Below the pieces are notes generated by a model that saw nothing but the letters and a program-made list of their open reading frames with translations, had not been told where the DNA came from and did no database searches. From positions 186,001 to 250,000 of the forward strand of contig JADJWM010000017.1 of the NCBI GenBank assembly GCA_016716365.1: a stretch of 64,000 bases of DNA. Direction: 5' to 3'. Positions 34,037 through 44,300 of the stretch are shown here, one piece after another. Origin of the DNA: Chloracidobacterium sp. Its GTDB lineage: Bacteria; Acidobacteriota; Blastocatellia; Pyrinomonadales; Pyrinomonadaceae. How positions within the stretch are numbered: position 1 is the stretch's first letter; each line of letters starts with the position of its first letter. The position numbers were made by a program, and so were the translations under genes.

Positions 34037-34669
34037 GTGAAGGAGAAATTTGGAAAAAGGTTGAAGGCCCGGCTGGCGGCGTTACTTTGCGTTCTGGCGA
34101 TCGGCTCGCCGGCCGGAGTGGTGCGGGTCTCGGCTCACGGTGGAGAGGATCATGGCGATCAGAAGCCGAAAACCGAGACGACCGCCAAAGGCGCGGTCCT
34201 CAGAACGACCCGCCTCAGCGATTTCGAGGTCACGGTGAAGCACCCGCCTCTGGAGCCGGGCACGATCGCCCATGGAAGTTTGTTCGTGACCAGGTATGCC
34301 ACTAATGAACCCGTCGACGCGGGTAACGTTCAGGTGGCCCTCGAGGCGCCGGGCGGTTCGATCTCCGAAGTCGCCGTCGCGAAATCCGCTACGGCCGGAA
34401 GCTACGCTCTCGACATCCCTGCCCTCACCGATGGGGGATACACGCTCCGCGTAACGTTAACGGTCGGCGGTAAAGCGAGCACCGCTACTTTCTCTGGCGT
34501 CGAGGTGCTCAACGGAGCGCCCGCGGCCGGTGCCGCTGCGTCCTGGTCAGGCTTTTTGTTGACCTCGATTTTCCTGATCGTGGGAATCGGCCTTTTTGCG
34601 GCCCTCGTTTACCTGTCGGTGCGGGTCGCGGGGCGCCGGACGCTCAGGGAGGAGACCGTTTCCGCGTGA
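34037..34669 (+). CDS. Exported Ig-like (YtkA/FixH-type) domain protein with C-terminal membrane helix
   Basis: The protein has 210 aa from a GTG with a strong ribosome site (AGGAGGATTGC). The signal peptide (ARLAALLCVLAIGSPAGVV) leads to a His/Asp stretch (AHGGEDHGDQK). The following beta-rich domain (DFEVTVKHPPLEPGTIAHGS to TATFSGVEVL) has the look of a YtkA-type fold. A C-terminal helix (FLLTSIFLIVGIGLFAALVY) anchors it. The same three features recur in the N-terminal half of the adaptor at 36939, so the two may be related. A periplasmic metal-binding accessory role is inferred. The stop overlaps the TolC start. Confidence 0.6.
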   Translation: MKEKFGKRLKARLAALLCVLAIGSPAGVVRVSAHGGEDHGDQKPKTETTAKGAVLRTTRLSDFEVTVKHPPLEPGTIAHGSLFVTRYATNEPVDAGNVQVALEAPGGSISEVAVAKSATAGSYALDIPALTDGGYTLRVTLTVGGKASTATFSGVEVLNGAPAAGAAASWSGFLLTSIFLIVGIGLFAALVYLSVRVAGRRTLREETVSA

Positions 34670-36246
34670 GAACATTTCTCGTTCCACAATTCTTAGATTT
34701 TTTTTCGAACCGGGGAAGTTTCAAGGTGAAGGCATCAAGACGCGTTTGGACGTGGGGGGCGCCCCTCTTTTTTCTGACCGTTCCGGTCCTTGCACAGCAG
34801 CAACCCATTCTTGTGCCGACTCAGCCGGCCGTTAAGCTCAGCTCCGTGGAGTCGGTCGCTCAGGATGGCCTGCCCGTCGAACGATTGATCTCGCTCGGTG
34901 CGAGCCGTCGTGCGGATCTCTTGGCGGCTCGACAAAGGCTGGCCGTCGCGGAGGGGCGGCTGCAGCAGGCGCGGCTTCGCCCCAATCCGACCTTGGACGC
35001 AGAATACGGATCACCTCGATTTTTGGGCGGTGAGGCGGAAAGCGATTTCTCGGTCGGCGTCACGCAGGTTTTCGAACTCGGCAGGAAACGCAGCCGCCGC
35101 GCGGCGGTCGCGGAGCTCGAGCTGAATCAGATACGCGCAGAGGTCGCCGCGCTGGAGCGGGAGTTGGCAATCGGCATCCGCTCGGCGTACATCGCCGCGA
35201 TCGCGTCCGCCCGGCAGCTAGACGTGCTTGAGAGATTGATCGCCGGGAATGAGGAATTGGTTCGGGCGACCGACGCGAGGTTGAAAGAAGGCGACGTTGC
35301 ACCGCTGGATCTTAACTTGGTAAGGGTCGAGAACGACAGGCTCAAGGTGCAGGCGATCCAGGCGCGCGGGGAACTCGATACGCAGCTTTTACAGCTGCGA
35401 ACGCTCATTGGGGCGGACATAGCGGAGCCTCTGCGGATCGCGCCGCAGCCTGACCGTCCGCCGCGCTTCGACACGGGATTGAACGAACTGACCGAGATCG
35501 CCCTTCGGGAACGATCGGATCTCCGGGCTGCTCGGATCGGCGAGGAGCTTGGCTCGGCACGTATAAATCTGGCGCGCGCGAACGCAGTCCCGAACGTTTC
35601 GGCGGGAATCAGATACTCACGCACGAAGGGGATCGTCGATCTGCCCGGGCCGGTCAACGGCCGCGATTTCGCGACCGATCTAGACAACGAGCTTACTTTC
35701 GGGGTGTCGATCGACATCCCCGTCTTCAATCGCAATCAGGGCGAGATTGCCTCCGCGACCGGCGAACGGCTTCAAGCCACGCGCCAGCGCGAGTTTCTCG
35801 AAACCACGATCAAACGCGACGTCGCCGTCGCGTTTCGCAAATACCGCGCCGCCGCCGAGGCTCTGGTGCTCAGCACTACGCAGATAATCCCGAGGTCGGA
35901 GGCGAACCTGCAAACGGTCCGCGCGGCGTACGGGGCCGGTGAGTTCTCGATCTTCGAGGTGGTCAACGAACAGCGGCGGTTGACGGAGAGCGTGACCACG
36001 CTGAACCAGGTGACGCGGGATTATTACAACGCCCTGACGGAACTGGAAACTGCAATCGGCCGCGAGCTGCCCGCGACGGGGTTTGCACCGAGCAGTTCCG
36101 TTCTGCCGGATGAACGGTTGAAACTGTCGCCGGAAGATCGGGCGAAGTTTCTCAAATCGATCCGGGATGTAGCGCCGAAAAACGATTTTGATGTGCTGAA
36201 GGGTCAGCAAACCCTATCTACGAAACAGGAGAAAGAGAATGACTAG
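34666..36246 (+). CDS. TolC-family outer-membrane factor (CusC/CzcC-like)
   Basis: The protein has 526 aa; the GTG start at 34666 overlaps the previous stop, with a later ATG absent near the signal. The signal region is RVWTWGAPLFFLTVPVLAQQ. Two homologous barrel halves follow, with LQQARLRPNPTLDAEYGSPR early and the second-half end GEFSIFEVVNEQRRLTESVT. It would be the exit channel for the RND pump at 41337 together with the adaptor at 36939. It has an extended C-terminal tail (about 60 aa) after the channel domain. The next gene overlaps it by 8 bp. Confidence 0.9.
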   Translation: MRTFLVPQFLDFFSNRGSFKVKASRRVWTWGAPLFFLTVPVLAQQQPILVPTQPAVKLSSVESVAQDGLPVERLISLGASRRADLLAARQRLAVAEGRLQQARLRPNPTLDAEYGSPRFLGGEAESDFSVGVTQVFELGRKRSRRAAVAELELNQIRAEVAALERELAIGIRSAYIAAIASARQLDVLERLIAGNEELVRATDARLKEGDVAPLDLNLVRVENDRLKVQAIQARGELDTQLLQLRTLIGADIAEPLRIAPQPDRPPRFDTGLNELTEIALRERSDLRAARIGEELGSARINLARANAVPNVSAGIRYSRTKGIVDLPGPVNGRDFATDLDNELTFGVSIDIPVFNRNQGEIASATGERLQATRQREFLETTIKRDVAVAFRKYRAAAEALVLSTTQIIPRSEANLQTVRAAYGAGEFSIFEVVNEQRRLTESVTTLNQVTRDYYNALTELETAIGRELPATGFAPSSSVLPDERLKLSPEDRAKFLKSIRDVAPKNDFDVLKGQQTLSTKQEKEND

Positions 36247-36874
36247 GATGACGTTAATGACGATTACGGGGGTCGCCGTGCTGTCGGCCCTCGCGGCCGG
36301 ATGCTCGACCGATTCGGTGGCAAATAACGCTACACAAGGAACGCGGCCTGCTGCCAACACGAATGCGGCCATTGCGAATACCGCCGCGGCGAACTCGGCC
36401 CACGCTCAGACAGGCGACGAAACCCCGGCCCAGGTGAAAAGCGCATTGCCGGACGCTCAGAGCTTTACTACGCAGCACAAGGACGTTCCGCAAAATGCCA
36501 TCGCGGACATCGAGAAGGATACCGGCGGCAAGGTGCCCGGGACGGACCACCATTCGTATCTCGCGTTTTCGACTGGGGGCGGAACGCGCAAGCAGATCGG
36601 AGCGGCGACCGTCGTGAAAGCGGATGGAAAAGATCTCGTGATCGTGTACGAGAACAAGGACGGATCGCCCTACATCAAGGAAGTGAAGGCAGATGGGGTT
36701 CCTGCACCTTTTCTCGCACAGTTCGCCGGAAAGGGCCACGACGACAAGTTCGCCTTCGGCACCGAGATAAAAGCCAACGGCGTGGACGAGGCCGCGGCGA
36801 AGGCGATCACGACGGCCGTTAAGGTCGATGTGTTGACGATGCAGGCGCTTTACGGCAAGGCACATACCCACTAA
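36239..36874 (+). CDS. Lipoprotein of unknown function
   Basis: The protein has 211 aa with a lipobox (LAAGC) after MTITGVAVLSALAAG, then an Asn/Ala/Thr linker (ANTNAAIANTAAAN). The mature domain reads LPDAQSFTTQHKDVPQNAI, IEKDTGGKVPGTDHHSYLAF, TVVKADGKDLVIVYENKDGS and ends in KAHTH. The pattern of a strand rich in AxFxxxH and a G-rich centre faintly resembles FMN-binding or haem-type periplasmic modules, but I cannot assign a family. The closing His-x-His and the DHH motif could bind metal. It overlaps the TolC gene by 8 bp and belongs to the copper operon. Confidence 0.6.
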   Translation: MTRMTLMTITGVAVLSALAAGCSTDSVANNATQGTRPAANTNAAIANTAAANSAHAQTGDETPAQVKSALPDAQSFTTQHKDVPQNAIADIEKDTGGKVPGTDHHSYLAFSTGGGTRKQIGAATVVKADGKDLVIVYENKDGSPYIKEVKADGVPAPFLAQFAGKGHDDKFAFGTEIKANGVDEAAAKAITTAVKVDVLTMQALYGKAHTH

Positions 36875-36938
36875 ACGGAGATGAAGGCGGAGCGTAGGGT
36901 GTGTGCCTTTTGCACCCGCTCGAAAGTCCTACGAAACA

Positions 36939-38924
36939 ATGAAACTCGCGCTGTACCGATCTAAATTATTCCGACTGCCGGCGACCGTGGTGGTCATCGT
37001 GGCGTCGCTTTTGGGTGTCGTGCTCGCGAATGGTGAAGACGATCACGGCCCGCCCGCGTCCGCTTCGTCGGCCGCCGCGACTGGAACGATCGCGGTCGCG
37101 CGTGCCGAGCGGAACATCGACACCGACTCAGGGAAGTTTCTCGTGCGCATCGAGCGGTACCCGGCCGATCCGAGGGAAGGCGAGCTCGTTCAGATCGCCG
37201 TGAGGGTGCTGGAGAAAGTGGAGGGCGGCTTCGGCGCGAACGAGCCGATCGCGATCGAAGACGCCGTTGTTTCCATCACCGTGACGACCGCGGACGGCGG
37301 AAGCGTCGCCGCGAACGTCCCCGCGATCTTCGAAAAAGGCTTTTACCGCGCCGATCATTCCTTCGCGGGCGACGGGGATTTCAAGATCGTAGCCAACGTC
37401 GCCACCAAAGACAATCGGACATTTTCGGCCGACTTTCCGGTCAGCGTCGCGAACGCCCCAATCCGTTGGAGTTTCTGGTTGGGGCTGTTGATCCTAAGTC
37501 TCGTCAGTTTCGGAACGGTCGGGGCCGTTTATTACTCGATGCGCAACGTGGAGGATCGGGGAGCGAAAATGAGACGGCTTGCCCCGGTCACGGCGCTTGC
37601 ACTTCTTTTTTTCGCGTTCGGGGTCGTCGCGTTGGCCTATCTTTCCCCGCCCCGCGAAACGCGGGCGATGGGGAATTTCGTCCCGAGCGGCGAGGCCGCG
37701 ACTAACGCGGCCGACACCGGAACGTTGTCAGTTTTGACCATCCCGAAAGAGTCCCAGCTTCTTTTCGGCATAAAGACCGAACCCGTCTCCACGCGACGGA
37801 TCACGAGCGGCATGAACGTCACCGGAACGGTGCGATCGCGCCCCGATGCCCGTGCCGTTATCGTGCCTCCGGTAGCTGGGCGTGTCGTCCTTCGCGAGGG
37901 GTTGTCGCTCGGAGCGGCGGTCGGACGCGGGGAGCAGATCGGTTACGTAGAGCAGGTGCTGGACGTTTCCGGTCAGACCGAACTCGAATCGCAACGGTTG
38001 GAGGTCGCCGCGCAGCAGCGCGAGGTGGAGGCCCGCAGACTCGAGATCCGTAATTCGGTTTTGCAACTTCAAGGGCAACAGGCCGAGCAGCGGGCGAAAG
38101 CACAGCAGTCCCGCACGCAACTCGCTCAGGCCCAGCGTGAGCTTCGAAGGGCGGCGAATTTGGTGGAGGTTGGAGCCGTCCCGGTCAAGCGTCTCGAAGA
38201 GGCCCGAACCGCCGTCAGCGTCGCCGAGCAGGATGTTTCGGCGGCCGACCAGCAGGTCCGCTCGCTCGAATCGCAGATCAGGCAGACCCGCGCAGGCGAG
38301 ACGATCTTTCAATCGCCGCGGGTGAACGCGCCGTCGAGGAGTTTCCCCCTCACTTCCCCCGTGACCGGCATCGTCAACGACATCAAGGCGACGAGCGGGC
38401 AGGTGGTGGAGACCGGCGCGGAACTGATGTCGGTGGTCAATCTCTCGACCGTTCTGATCGAGGCTCAGGTTTTCGAGCGCGATCTTCCCGCGGTTCGCGA
38501 GTCCACGCGGGCGAGTTTCACCAGCGCGGCCCTGGGGGACGAGGTTTACACGGTCGGCACGCCGGACGGGGACGGGCGGCTGGTTTCAATCGGCCAAGCG
38601 GTGAACGAGCAGACTCGCACGGTGCCGGTCATCTATGAGGTGAAGAATCCGCTGAACCGACTGAAGGACGGGATGTTCGTCGAGATCACGATCGATACGA
38701 GTGGCGAGCGGCAGGTGCTCGCGGTTCCAAAATCCGCCGTGGTGAACGAGCAGGGCCAAACGTTCGTGTTCGTCTTCGACGGCGGAGAGACTTTTAGAAA
38801 ACGTGCCGTCGCGCTCGGTTCCGAGGGGGCCGACTATTTCGAGGTGAACTCCGGTTTGGAGGAGGGCGAGCGGGTCGTCACGGAGGGGATATACCAGCTC
38901 CGCTCGACGCAGCCTTCGGCGTAA
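36939..38924 (+). CDS. RND periplasmic adaptor with an extra N-terminal Ig-like membrane module
   Basis: The protein has 661 aa from ATG 36939; a GTG at 36903 is an alternative. It begins with a signal-like helix (FRLPATVVVIVASLLGVVLA), then an Ig-like periplasmic domain (residues about 50-170), and two more membrane helices (about 175-195 and 215-235). The adaptor proper follows: barrel-sandwich VPPVAGRVVLREGLSLGAAV, a long Gln-rich coiled coil (residues about 350-455), LTSPVTGIVNDIKATSGQVV, and the beta-barrel with KDGMFVEITIDTSGERQ. It joins the RND pump to TolC. Ordinary CusB/CzcB proteins have a single anchor, so the front module is unusual and resembles the gene at 34037. Confidence 0.85.
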   Translation: MKLALYRSKLFRLPATVVVIVASLLGVVLANGEDDHGPPASASSAAATGTIAVARAERNIDTDSGKFLVRIERYPADPREGELVQIAVRVLEKVEGGFGANEPIAIEDAVVSITVTTADGGSVAANVPAIFEKGFYRADHSFAGDGDFKIVANVATKDNRTFSADFPVSVANAPIRWSFWLGLLILSLVSFGTVGAVYYSMRNVEDRGAKMRRLAPVTALALLFFAFGVVALAYLSPPRETRAMGNFVPSGEAATNAADTGTLSVLTIPKESQLLFGIKTEPVSTRRITSGMNVTGTVRSRPDARAVIVPPVAGRVVLREGLSLGAAVGRGEQIGYVEQVLDVSGQTELESQRLEVAAQQREVEARRLEIRNSVLQLQGQQAEQRAKAQQSRTQLAQAQRELRRAANLVEVGAVPVKRLEEARTAVSVAEQDVSAADQQVRSLESQIRQTRAGETIFQSPRVNAPSRSFPLTSPVTGIVNDIKATSGQVVETGAELMSVVNLSTVLIEAQVFERDLPAVRESTRASFTSAALGDEVYTVGTPDGDGRLVSIGQAVNEQTRTVPVIYEVKNPLNRLKDGMFVEITIDTSGERQVLAVPKSAVVNEQGQTFVFVFDGGETFRKRAVALGSEGADYFEVNSGLEEGERVVTEGIYQLRSTQPSA

Positions 38925-38950
38925 CTTTAGTTGTGATCGTTAATGAAATT

Positions 38951-40195
38951 ATGTTTACGAGAATTCTTCTAACTGTACTTTGCTTCTCGGTCTTTGCCTT
39001 TTTGCTCGCAGCGTGCGGCGGCACGGCCGCCACCTCGACTGCGGAAAGCCAAAACACCGCGAGTGGGCACGACATGTCTACGCATAACGGTACCACGACC
39101 GAACTCGGTCGAGCTTTCAAAGCCGATTTCACTAGCGAGCCCGGAACGATCCAGGCTGGCGCACCGGCGACGCTGACATTCACAGTGAAGGACAAGCAAG
39201 GTACGACCGTGAAGGACTTGCAGATCGTCCACGAGAAGCCGATGCACCTTTTGATCGTTTCCAAGGACTTGGCCGAGTTCTACCATGTCCATCCGGAGCA
39301 ATCGGCGGATGGCTCATACCGCGTGCAGCACACGTTCCCGAACGGCGGAGACTACAAACTGTACGCCGATTTCACTCCGAAAGATTCCGTGCAGGTGGTC
39401 GAGCAAGTTGACGTCAAAGTTGCGGGAACCGAACGGGCGAAAGTTCCGCTCTTAGCCGATACGAGTCTCATGAAAACCGAGAACGGTTTGAAGGTCGTGA
39501 TGAAACCGGACGGTGAACTGAAAGGCGGGGCCGAAGTGATGCTCAATTTCCAAACGTTCGACGCGGCCAGCGGGAAACCCGCGACCGATCTGCAGAACTA
39601 CCTAGGCGAGCTAGCCCACTTCGTCATCATCAGCGAGGACATGAAAGATTTCGTTCACGCGCACCCGATGTCGAAGGGGGAGCACGACAAGGGGGGTAAA
39701 ACGGAACCGGGCGGCGAGCACAACGCTGACGGGCACCAGCATTCTACGATGGAGGGCACGACCGTAAAGCCGAGCGCGTCGGAAGTCGCCGCCCACACTT
39801 CCTTTCCACGCTCCGGTCTATACAAGATCTGGGCGCAATTCCAACGCGGCGGGCAGGTAATAACGGTGCCGTTCGTGGTAGATATCGCCCCCGGTGAGCG
39901 GCGAGCCGAACTGAACCCCGCGGACGTTCCGGCCGGCGCGACATTGATCACGCTTTCCGCGAACGGTTACGAGCCAGCTTCGGTCACGGTGAATAAGGGG
40001 CAGCTTGTCAAACTCGCATTCTACCGGACGGACGCGGACAACTGCGGCGGCGAGGTTGTGTTCGCGTCCCGAAGGATCACGAAGAAGCTGCCGGTCGGCA
40101 AGCCCGTCGTGGTTGAGTTTACACCCGAAACGGCCGGCGAGATCGCGTTCGCATGCGGGATGGGGATGTACAAGGGGAAACTGATCGTGCAGTAA
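38951..40195 (+). CDS. Lipoprotein with two metal-binding-type domains and a C-terminal cupredoxin domain
   Basis: The protein has 414 aa; ATG 38951 is preferred because it starts the lipoprotein signal (LLTVLCFSVFAFLLAACGG); a GTG at 38933 is in frame. Two copies of a beta-domain follow, each with a DLAEFYHVHPEQ- or DMKDFVHAHPMSKGEH-type motif, rich in His. A His-rich linker (GGEHNADGHQHSTMEG) separates them from further strands. The last 95 residues form a cupredoxin-like domain (VTVNKGQLVKLAFYRTDADN, then AFACGMGMYKGKLIVQ). It is probably a periplasmic copper-binding or delivery protein within the operon. The HxH and CGMxM motifs are the visible ligands. Confidence 0.75.
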   Translation: MFTRILLTVLCFSVFAFLLAACGGTAATSTAESQNTASGHDMSTHNGTTTELGRAFKADFTSEPGTIQAGAPATLTFTVKDKQGTTVKDLQIVHEKPMHLLIVSKDLAEFYHVHPEQSADGSYRVQHTFPNGGDYKLYADFTPKDSVQVVEQVDVKVAGTERAKVPLLADTSLMKTENGLKVVMKPDGELKGGAEVMLNFQTFDAASGKPATDLQNYLGELAHFVIISEDMKDFVHAHPMSKGEHDKGGKTEPGGEHNADGHQHSTMEGTTVKPSASEVAAHTSFPRSGLYKIWAQFQRGGQVITVPFVVDIAPGERRAELNPADVPAGATLITLSANGYEPASVTVNKGQLVKLAFYRTDADNCGGEVVFASRRITKKLPVGKPVVVEFTPETAGEIAFACGMGMYKGKLIVQ

Positions 40196-40222
40196 GAAAT
40201 CAAACAGGAGACACACAACAAA

Positions 40223-40564
40223 ATGAGAATCGCTAAATCTGCGGCCGCCTGCCTGCTCGTCTTCGCGTTCACCGTATCAAGCATAGAGGCTCACCCGAAA
40301 ACGGTTCGCATCAGCGTGACAAAGAAGGGCTTCAGCAGCAGTTCGATAAGTGCCGAGGTCGGGTCGCCGTTGACGCTGATCTTCACCCGGCGCTCGAAGG
40401 AGGGCTGCGGCAACAAGGTGGTATTCCCGTCGCTCGGGATAACGAAAAACTTGCCGGTCGGCAAGGCCGTCACCGTCAAGTTCACGCCCCGACAGGAAGG
40501 AACTATCAGCTTCACCTGCGGAATGGGTATGTATAAGGGCAGCATCGTTGCGGCCGAGCATTAA
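40223..40564 (+). CDS. Secreted cupredoxin-like protein
   Basis: The protein has 113 aa with a signal peptide (AKSAAACLLVFAFTVSSIEA). The mature protein is a single cupredoxin-like domain: ISVTKKGFSSSSISAEVGSP, CGNKVVFPSLGITKNLPVGK and FTCGMGMYKGSIV. Cys in GCGNK, Cys in TCGM, and two Met are the likely copper ligands. It matches the last domain of the protein at 38951, and both end in CGMGMYKG. It lies 27 bp after that gene, so duplication of a domain within the operon is likely. Confidence 0.8.
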   Translation: MRIAKSAAACLLVFAFTVSSIEAHPKTVRISVTKKGFSSSSISAEVGSPLTLIFTRRSKEGCGNKVVFPSLGITKNLPVGKAVTVKFTPRQEGTISFTCGMGMYKGSIVAAEH

Positions 40565-40586
40565 AAACAGAGGAAGGGGGGCAGAA

Positions 40587-41267
40587 ATGAAAAATACATT
40601 GTTAGTGGTCGTTTTAACTATCGCTGCGATCGCTTTCGCGGCTTGTAACCAAACCACTTCCAACGGCAACTCAGCGGCAAATCACGGTGGAATGCATAAC
40701 GGCTCATCGAATTCGATGAATCACAACTCGATGCCGATGAATTCCAACATGTCGGGGATGGATCACGGATCGATGCAATCCTCGCCGAACGCCGCGAGCC
40801 AGCCGTACGATCTGCAGTTCATCGACACGATGACGAATCACCATCAGGGTGCGATCGAGATGGCGGAGATGGCACTCAAGAAATCGAACAACGCCGAGCT
40901 CAGAGCCTTCGCCCAAAAGATCATCGACGACCAGAAAAAGGAAATCGCGCAGATGAAGGACTGGCGCGAAAAATGGTACGCGGGGAAACCTGAGGCGGTG
41001 AATATGCAAATGCCCGGGATGATGGACTCGATGAAGATGATGGCGGGTGACGAGATGAAGAAAATGGAAACCGCAAGCGGCAAGGATTTCGACGTTCATT
41101 TTCTCGATATGATGACCCCGCACCACGCGGGCGCCGTAACAATGGCGAAAGAGGCCTTGGCACGCGCTGAGCACCCGGAAATCAAGACGCTGGCCAATCA
41201 AGTCATCAAGGAGCAGGAAGCAGAAATCAAAGAGATGGCTGACTGGAAATCGAAGTGGTCGAAATAG
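40587..41267 (+). CDS. DUF305 lipoprotein (tandem DUF305 domains)
   Basis: The protein has 226 aa, with a strong ribosome site (GGAAGGGGGGCAGAA). The lipobox is FAACN; a Met/Asn/His-rich leader follows (SMNHNSMPMNSNMSGMDHGS). Two DUF305 units come next: FIDTMTNHHQGAIEMAEMAL and FLDMMTPHHAGAVTMAKEAL, each ending in a Q-E-I-x-x-M-x-x-W helix. DUF305 proteins are helical and often sit beside copper genes. The paired His and many Met suggest Cu binding in the periplasm, though the function is not established. Confidence 0.85.
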   Translation: MKNTLLVVVLTIAAIAFAACNQTTSNGNSAANHGGMHNGSSNSMNHNSMPMNSNMSGMDHGSMQSSPNAASQPYDLQFIDTMTNHHQGAIEMAEMALKKSNNAELRAFAQKIIDDQKKEIAQMKDWREKWYAGKPEAVNMQMPGMMDSMKMMAGDEMKKMETASGKDFDVHFLDMMTPHHAGAVTMAKEALARAEHPEIKTLANQVIKEQEAEIKEMADWKSKWSK

Positions 41268-41336
41268 TTGGGAGCTAATGTGAAAGGTGAAAAATAAGGG
41301 AAGGATCCACTGGTTACGCCTCATCCTCACTGACCT

Positions 41337-44300
41337 ATGAACGCAATTATTAAATGGGCACTGCAGAACCGGTTGATCGTCGTCGCGATCGCCGCGTTGT
41401 TGCTCGTGTGGGGCGGCTACGTCGCGTTCAACCTGCCTGTGGATGTTTTCCCTGACCTCAACAAACCGACGATCACGATCCTGACCGAGGCCGAGGGCCT
41501 CGCTCCCGAGGAGGTCGAGACGCAGGTTTCGTACCCGATCGAGACGGTGATGAACGGCGTTCCGGGCGTTACGCGCGTGCGCTCGCAGAGCGGCATCGGT
41601 CTTTCGATCGTGTACGTCGAGTTCGATTGGGGCACCGACATCTACCGCAACCGCCAGCTCGTCGCCGAAAAGATCACGGAGGCGCGCGAGCAGCTTCCCG
41701 TGGGCGTATCGCCGTTCCTCGCCCCGATCTCGTCGATCATGGGCGAGATCATGCTGATCTCGATCACCTCGGAAGGCGGGAAAACTAGCCCGCTCGACGT
41801 GCGCACTTTGGCCGACTGGACGGTGCGCCCGCGGCTGCTTACTATCACCGGCGTCTCTCAGGTGATCCCCATCGGCGGCGGGGTCAAGCAGTACCAGGCA
41901 CTCGTCTCCCCGGAAAAGCTCAAGCAGTTCGGCGTCACGATCGAGGACGTCTCGACGGCCCTCGAAAAATCGAACTCGAACTCGACCGGCGGGTTCGTCG
42001 ATGCGCAGTCGCAGGAGTATCTGGTCCGGAACCTCGGTCGGTTCTATTCCATCGACGAGCTCAAGAACACCGTAGTCGCTTACCGAAATAATACCCCGAT
42101 CCGGCTCGGCGATGTCGCGACGGTGGAGTTCGGCCCGCGCATCAAACGCGGCGACGCCGGCTCGAACGGGCAGCCGGCTGTGATCATGTCGGTACAAAAG
42201 CAGCCCGGCGCATCGACGATCGAGCTGACCGAAAAGGTCGAGACCGCGATAAAGGATCTGCAAACGACCCTGCCACCCGATATCGTCATCAACACAAATC
42301 TTTTCCGCCAGTCGAATTTCATCGAGGCGTCCATCGGGAACGTCGTCGAAGCCCTCCGCGACGGGGCTATCCTTGTGGCGATCGTCCTCTTCCTGTTCCT
42401 GCTCAACTTCCGGACGACCGCGATAACGCTAACCGCGATCCCGCTTTCGTTTGTGGTAACCTTCCTGGTTCTCTGGGCGTTCGGGATCTCGATCAACACG
42501 ATGACTCTTGGCGGTTTAGCCGTCGCTATCGGCGAACTCGTGGACGACGCGATCGTCGATATCGAGAACATCTATCGCCGGCTTCGTGAGAACTACGCGT
42601 TGCCTGATCCCCGTCCTTCGCTCGAGGTAATCTATCACGCATCGCTGGAGATCCGTTCTTCGATCGTGTTCGCGACCATCATCGTCGCGCTGGTCTTTCT
42701 CCCGCTCTTCATGCTCACCGGGGTCGAGGGAAGGCTGCTTGCCCCGCTGGGTCTCGCGTACATCACGTCCTTGGTCGCATCGCTTTTCGTCAGCCTGACG
42801 ATCACCCCGGTTCTGGCGTCGTACCTGCTCCCACAGCTTTTCAAAGTGAAGAGGGGGCGTGGAGTTTTGGCCAGCTGGTTCGGAGCATTGAAGGCGAGAT
42901 TCTACGGAGCCGGGACCACGGATGAACCCCAGGCATTTGAGGACGGCGAAGATGCAAAAGACGGCGGCCATTCCGAGGAGGACAGCTTCGTCGTTCGCAG
43001 GTTGAAAAAGTGGGACGAGCGGCTCCTTCACTGGACGCTGCGCCACCCGTACAAGGTGATGATCGGGGCGGCTATGCTGTTCCTCGCGACGATGGGGACG
43101 TTGCCGTTCGTGGGCACTTCCTTTCTGCCCGAGTTCAACGAAGGCACGTTAACGATCAACGTGCTCGCGCAGCCGGGCACTTCGCTCGCCGAATCGAACC
43201 GAATCGGCGCAATATCGGAAAAACTCGTTTTGGAGGTTCCTGAGGTCATCTCGACCGGGCGACGTACGGGACGCGCGGAGCTCGATGAGCACGCCGAAGG
43301 CGTGCATTACTCCGAGATCGATGTGGACCTTAGAGAGTCCGACCGATCGCGCGATGAGATCTTGGCGCACATCCGCGAACGGCTCGCGGTCGTCCCGGGG
43401 GTTTCCGTGAGCGTCGGGCAGCCGATCTCGCACCGTCTCGACCATTTGCAGTCGGGCGTGCGGGCGCAGATCGCCGTTAAGCTTTTCGGCGACGACTTGT
43501 CCGTTCTGCGTTCGAAAGCGGAAGAGATCCGCAACGTGATGGCGACGGTCGAGGGCGCGGCGGACGTCCAGATCGAAAGGCAAGTGCTGATCCCGCAGAT
43601 TAGGTTCAACATCGACCGCGCCCGCGCCGCCCAATACGGTCTGCAGCCGGGCGAGGTCACCGACACGCTCGAAACGGCGCTAAACGGACGAACCGTCTCG
43701 CAGGCGATCGAGGGGGCTCGACGGTACGACGTCGTAGTCCGGTTCGATGACGCGTCGCGCAACAGTCTTGAGGCCCTGCGCAGCGCGACCGTCGATACGC
43801 CGCAAGGAGTGCAGATTCCGGTGTCCGCGGTTGCCACCATCGAAAATCTGCCGGGCCCGAATCAAATTTTGCGAGAGAACACGCAGCGGCGAATCGTGAT
43901 CTCGTCCAACACGGCTGACCGCGACCTCGGCTCCGTCGTCCGCGACATGGAGAACCGCATCGCGGCGCAGGTCGATCTTCCGCAAGGGTACTTTCTCGAG
44001 TTCGGCGGGCAGTTCCAGGCATCGCAGGAAGCGACCCGAACGCTATCGCTTCTCACCATCTTTTCCCTCATCGCGATCTTCTTTCTTTTGATAAAGGCGC
44101 TCGGCGACTGGCGTTCCGCATTGCAGGTGATGATCAACATCCCGCTCGCCCTGATCGGGGCGGTCATCGCGCTTCTTCTGAGCGGTGGCGTCTTCTCAGT
44201 CGCCACGCTCGTTGGGTTCATATCGCTCGTCGGCATAACGTCGCGCAACGGGATCATGATGATCTCGCACTACCTGCACCTGATGCGCGAGGAGGGCGAG

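Noticed and set aside
40704..42263. Minus-strand open frame of 519 codons opposite DUF305 and RND genes
   Set aside because: Arg/His-rich composition without motifs; it crosses two well-supported plus-strand genes.
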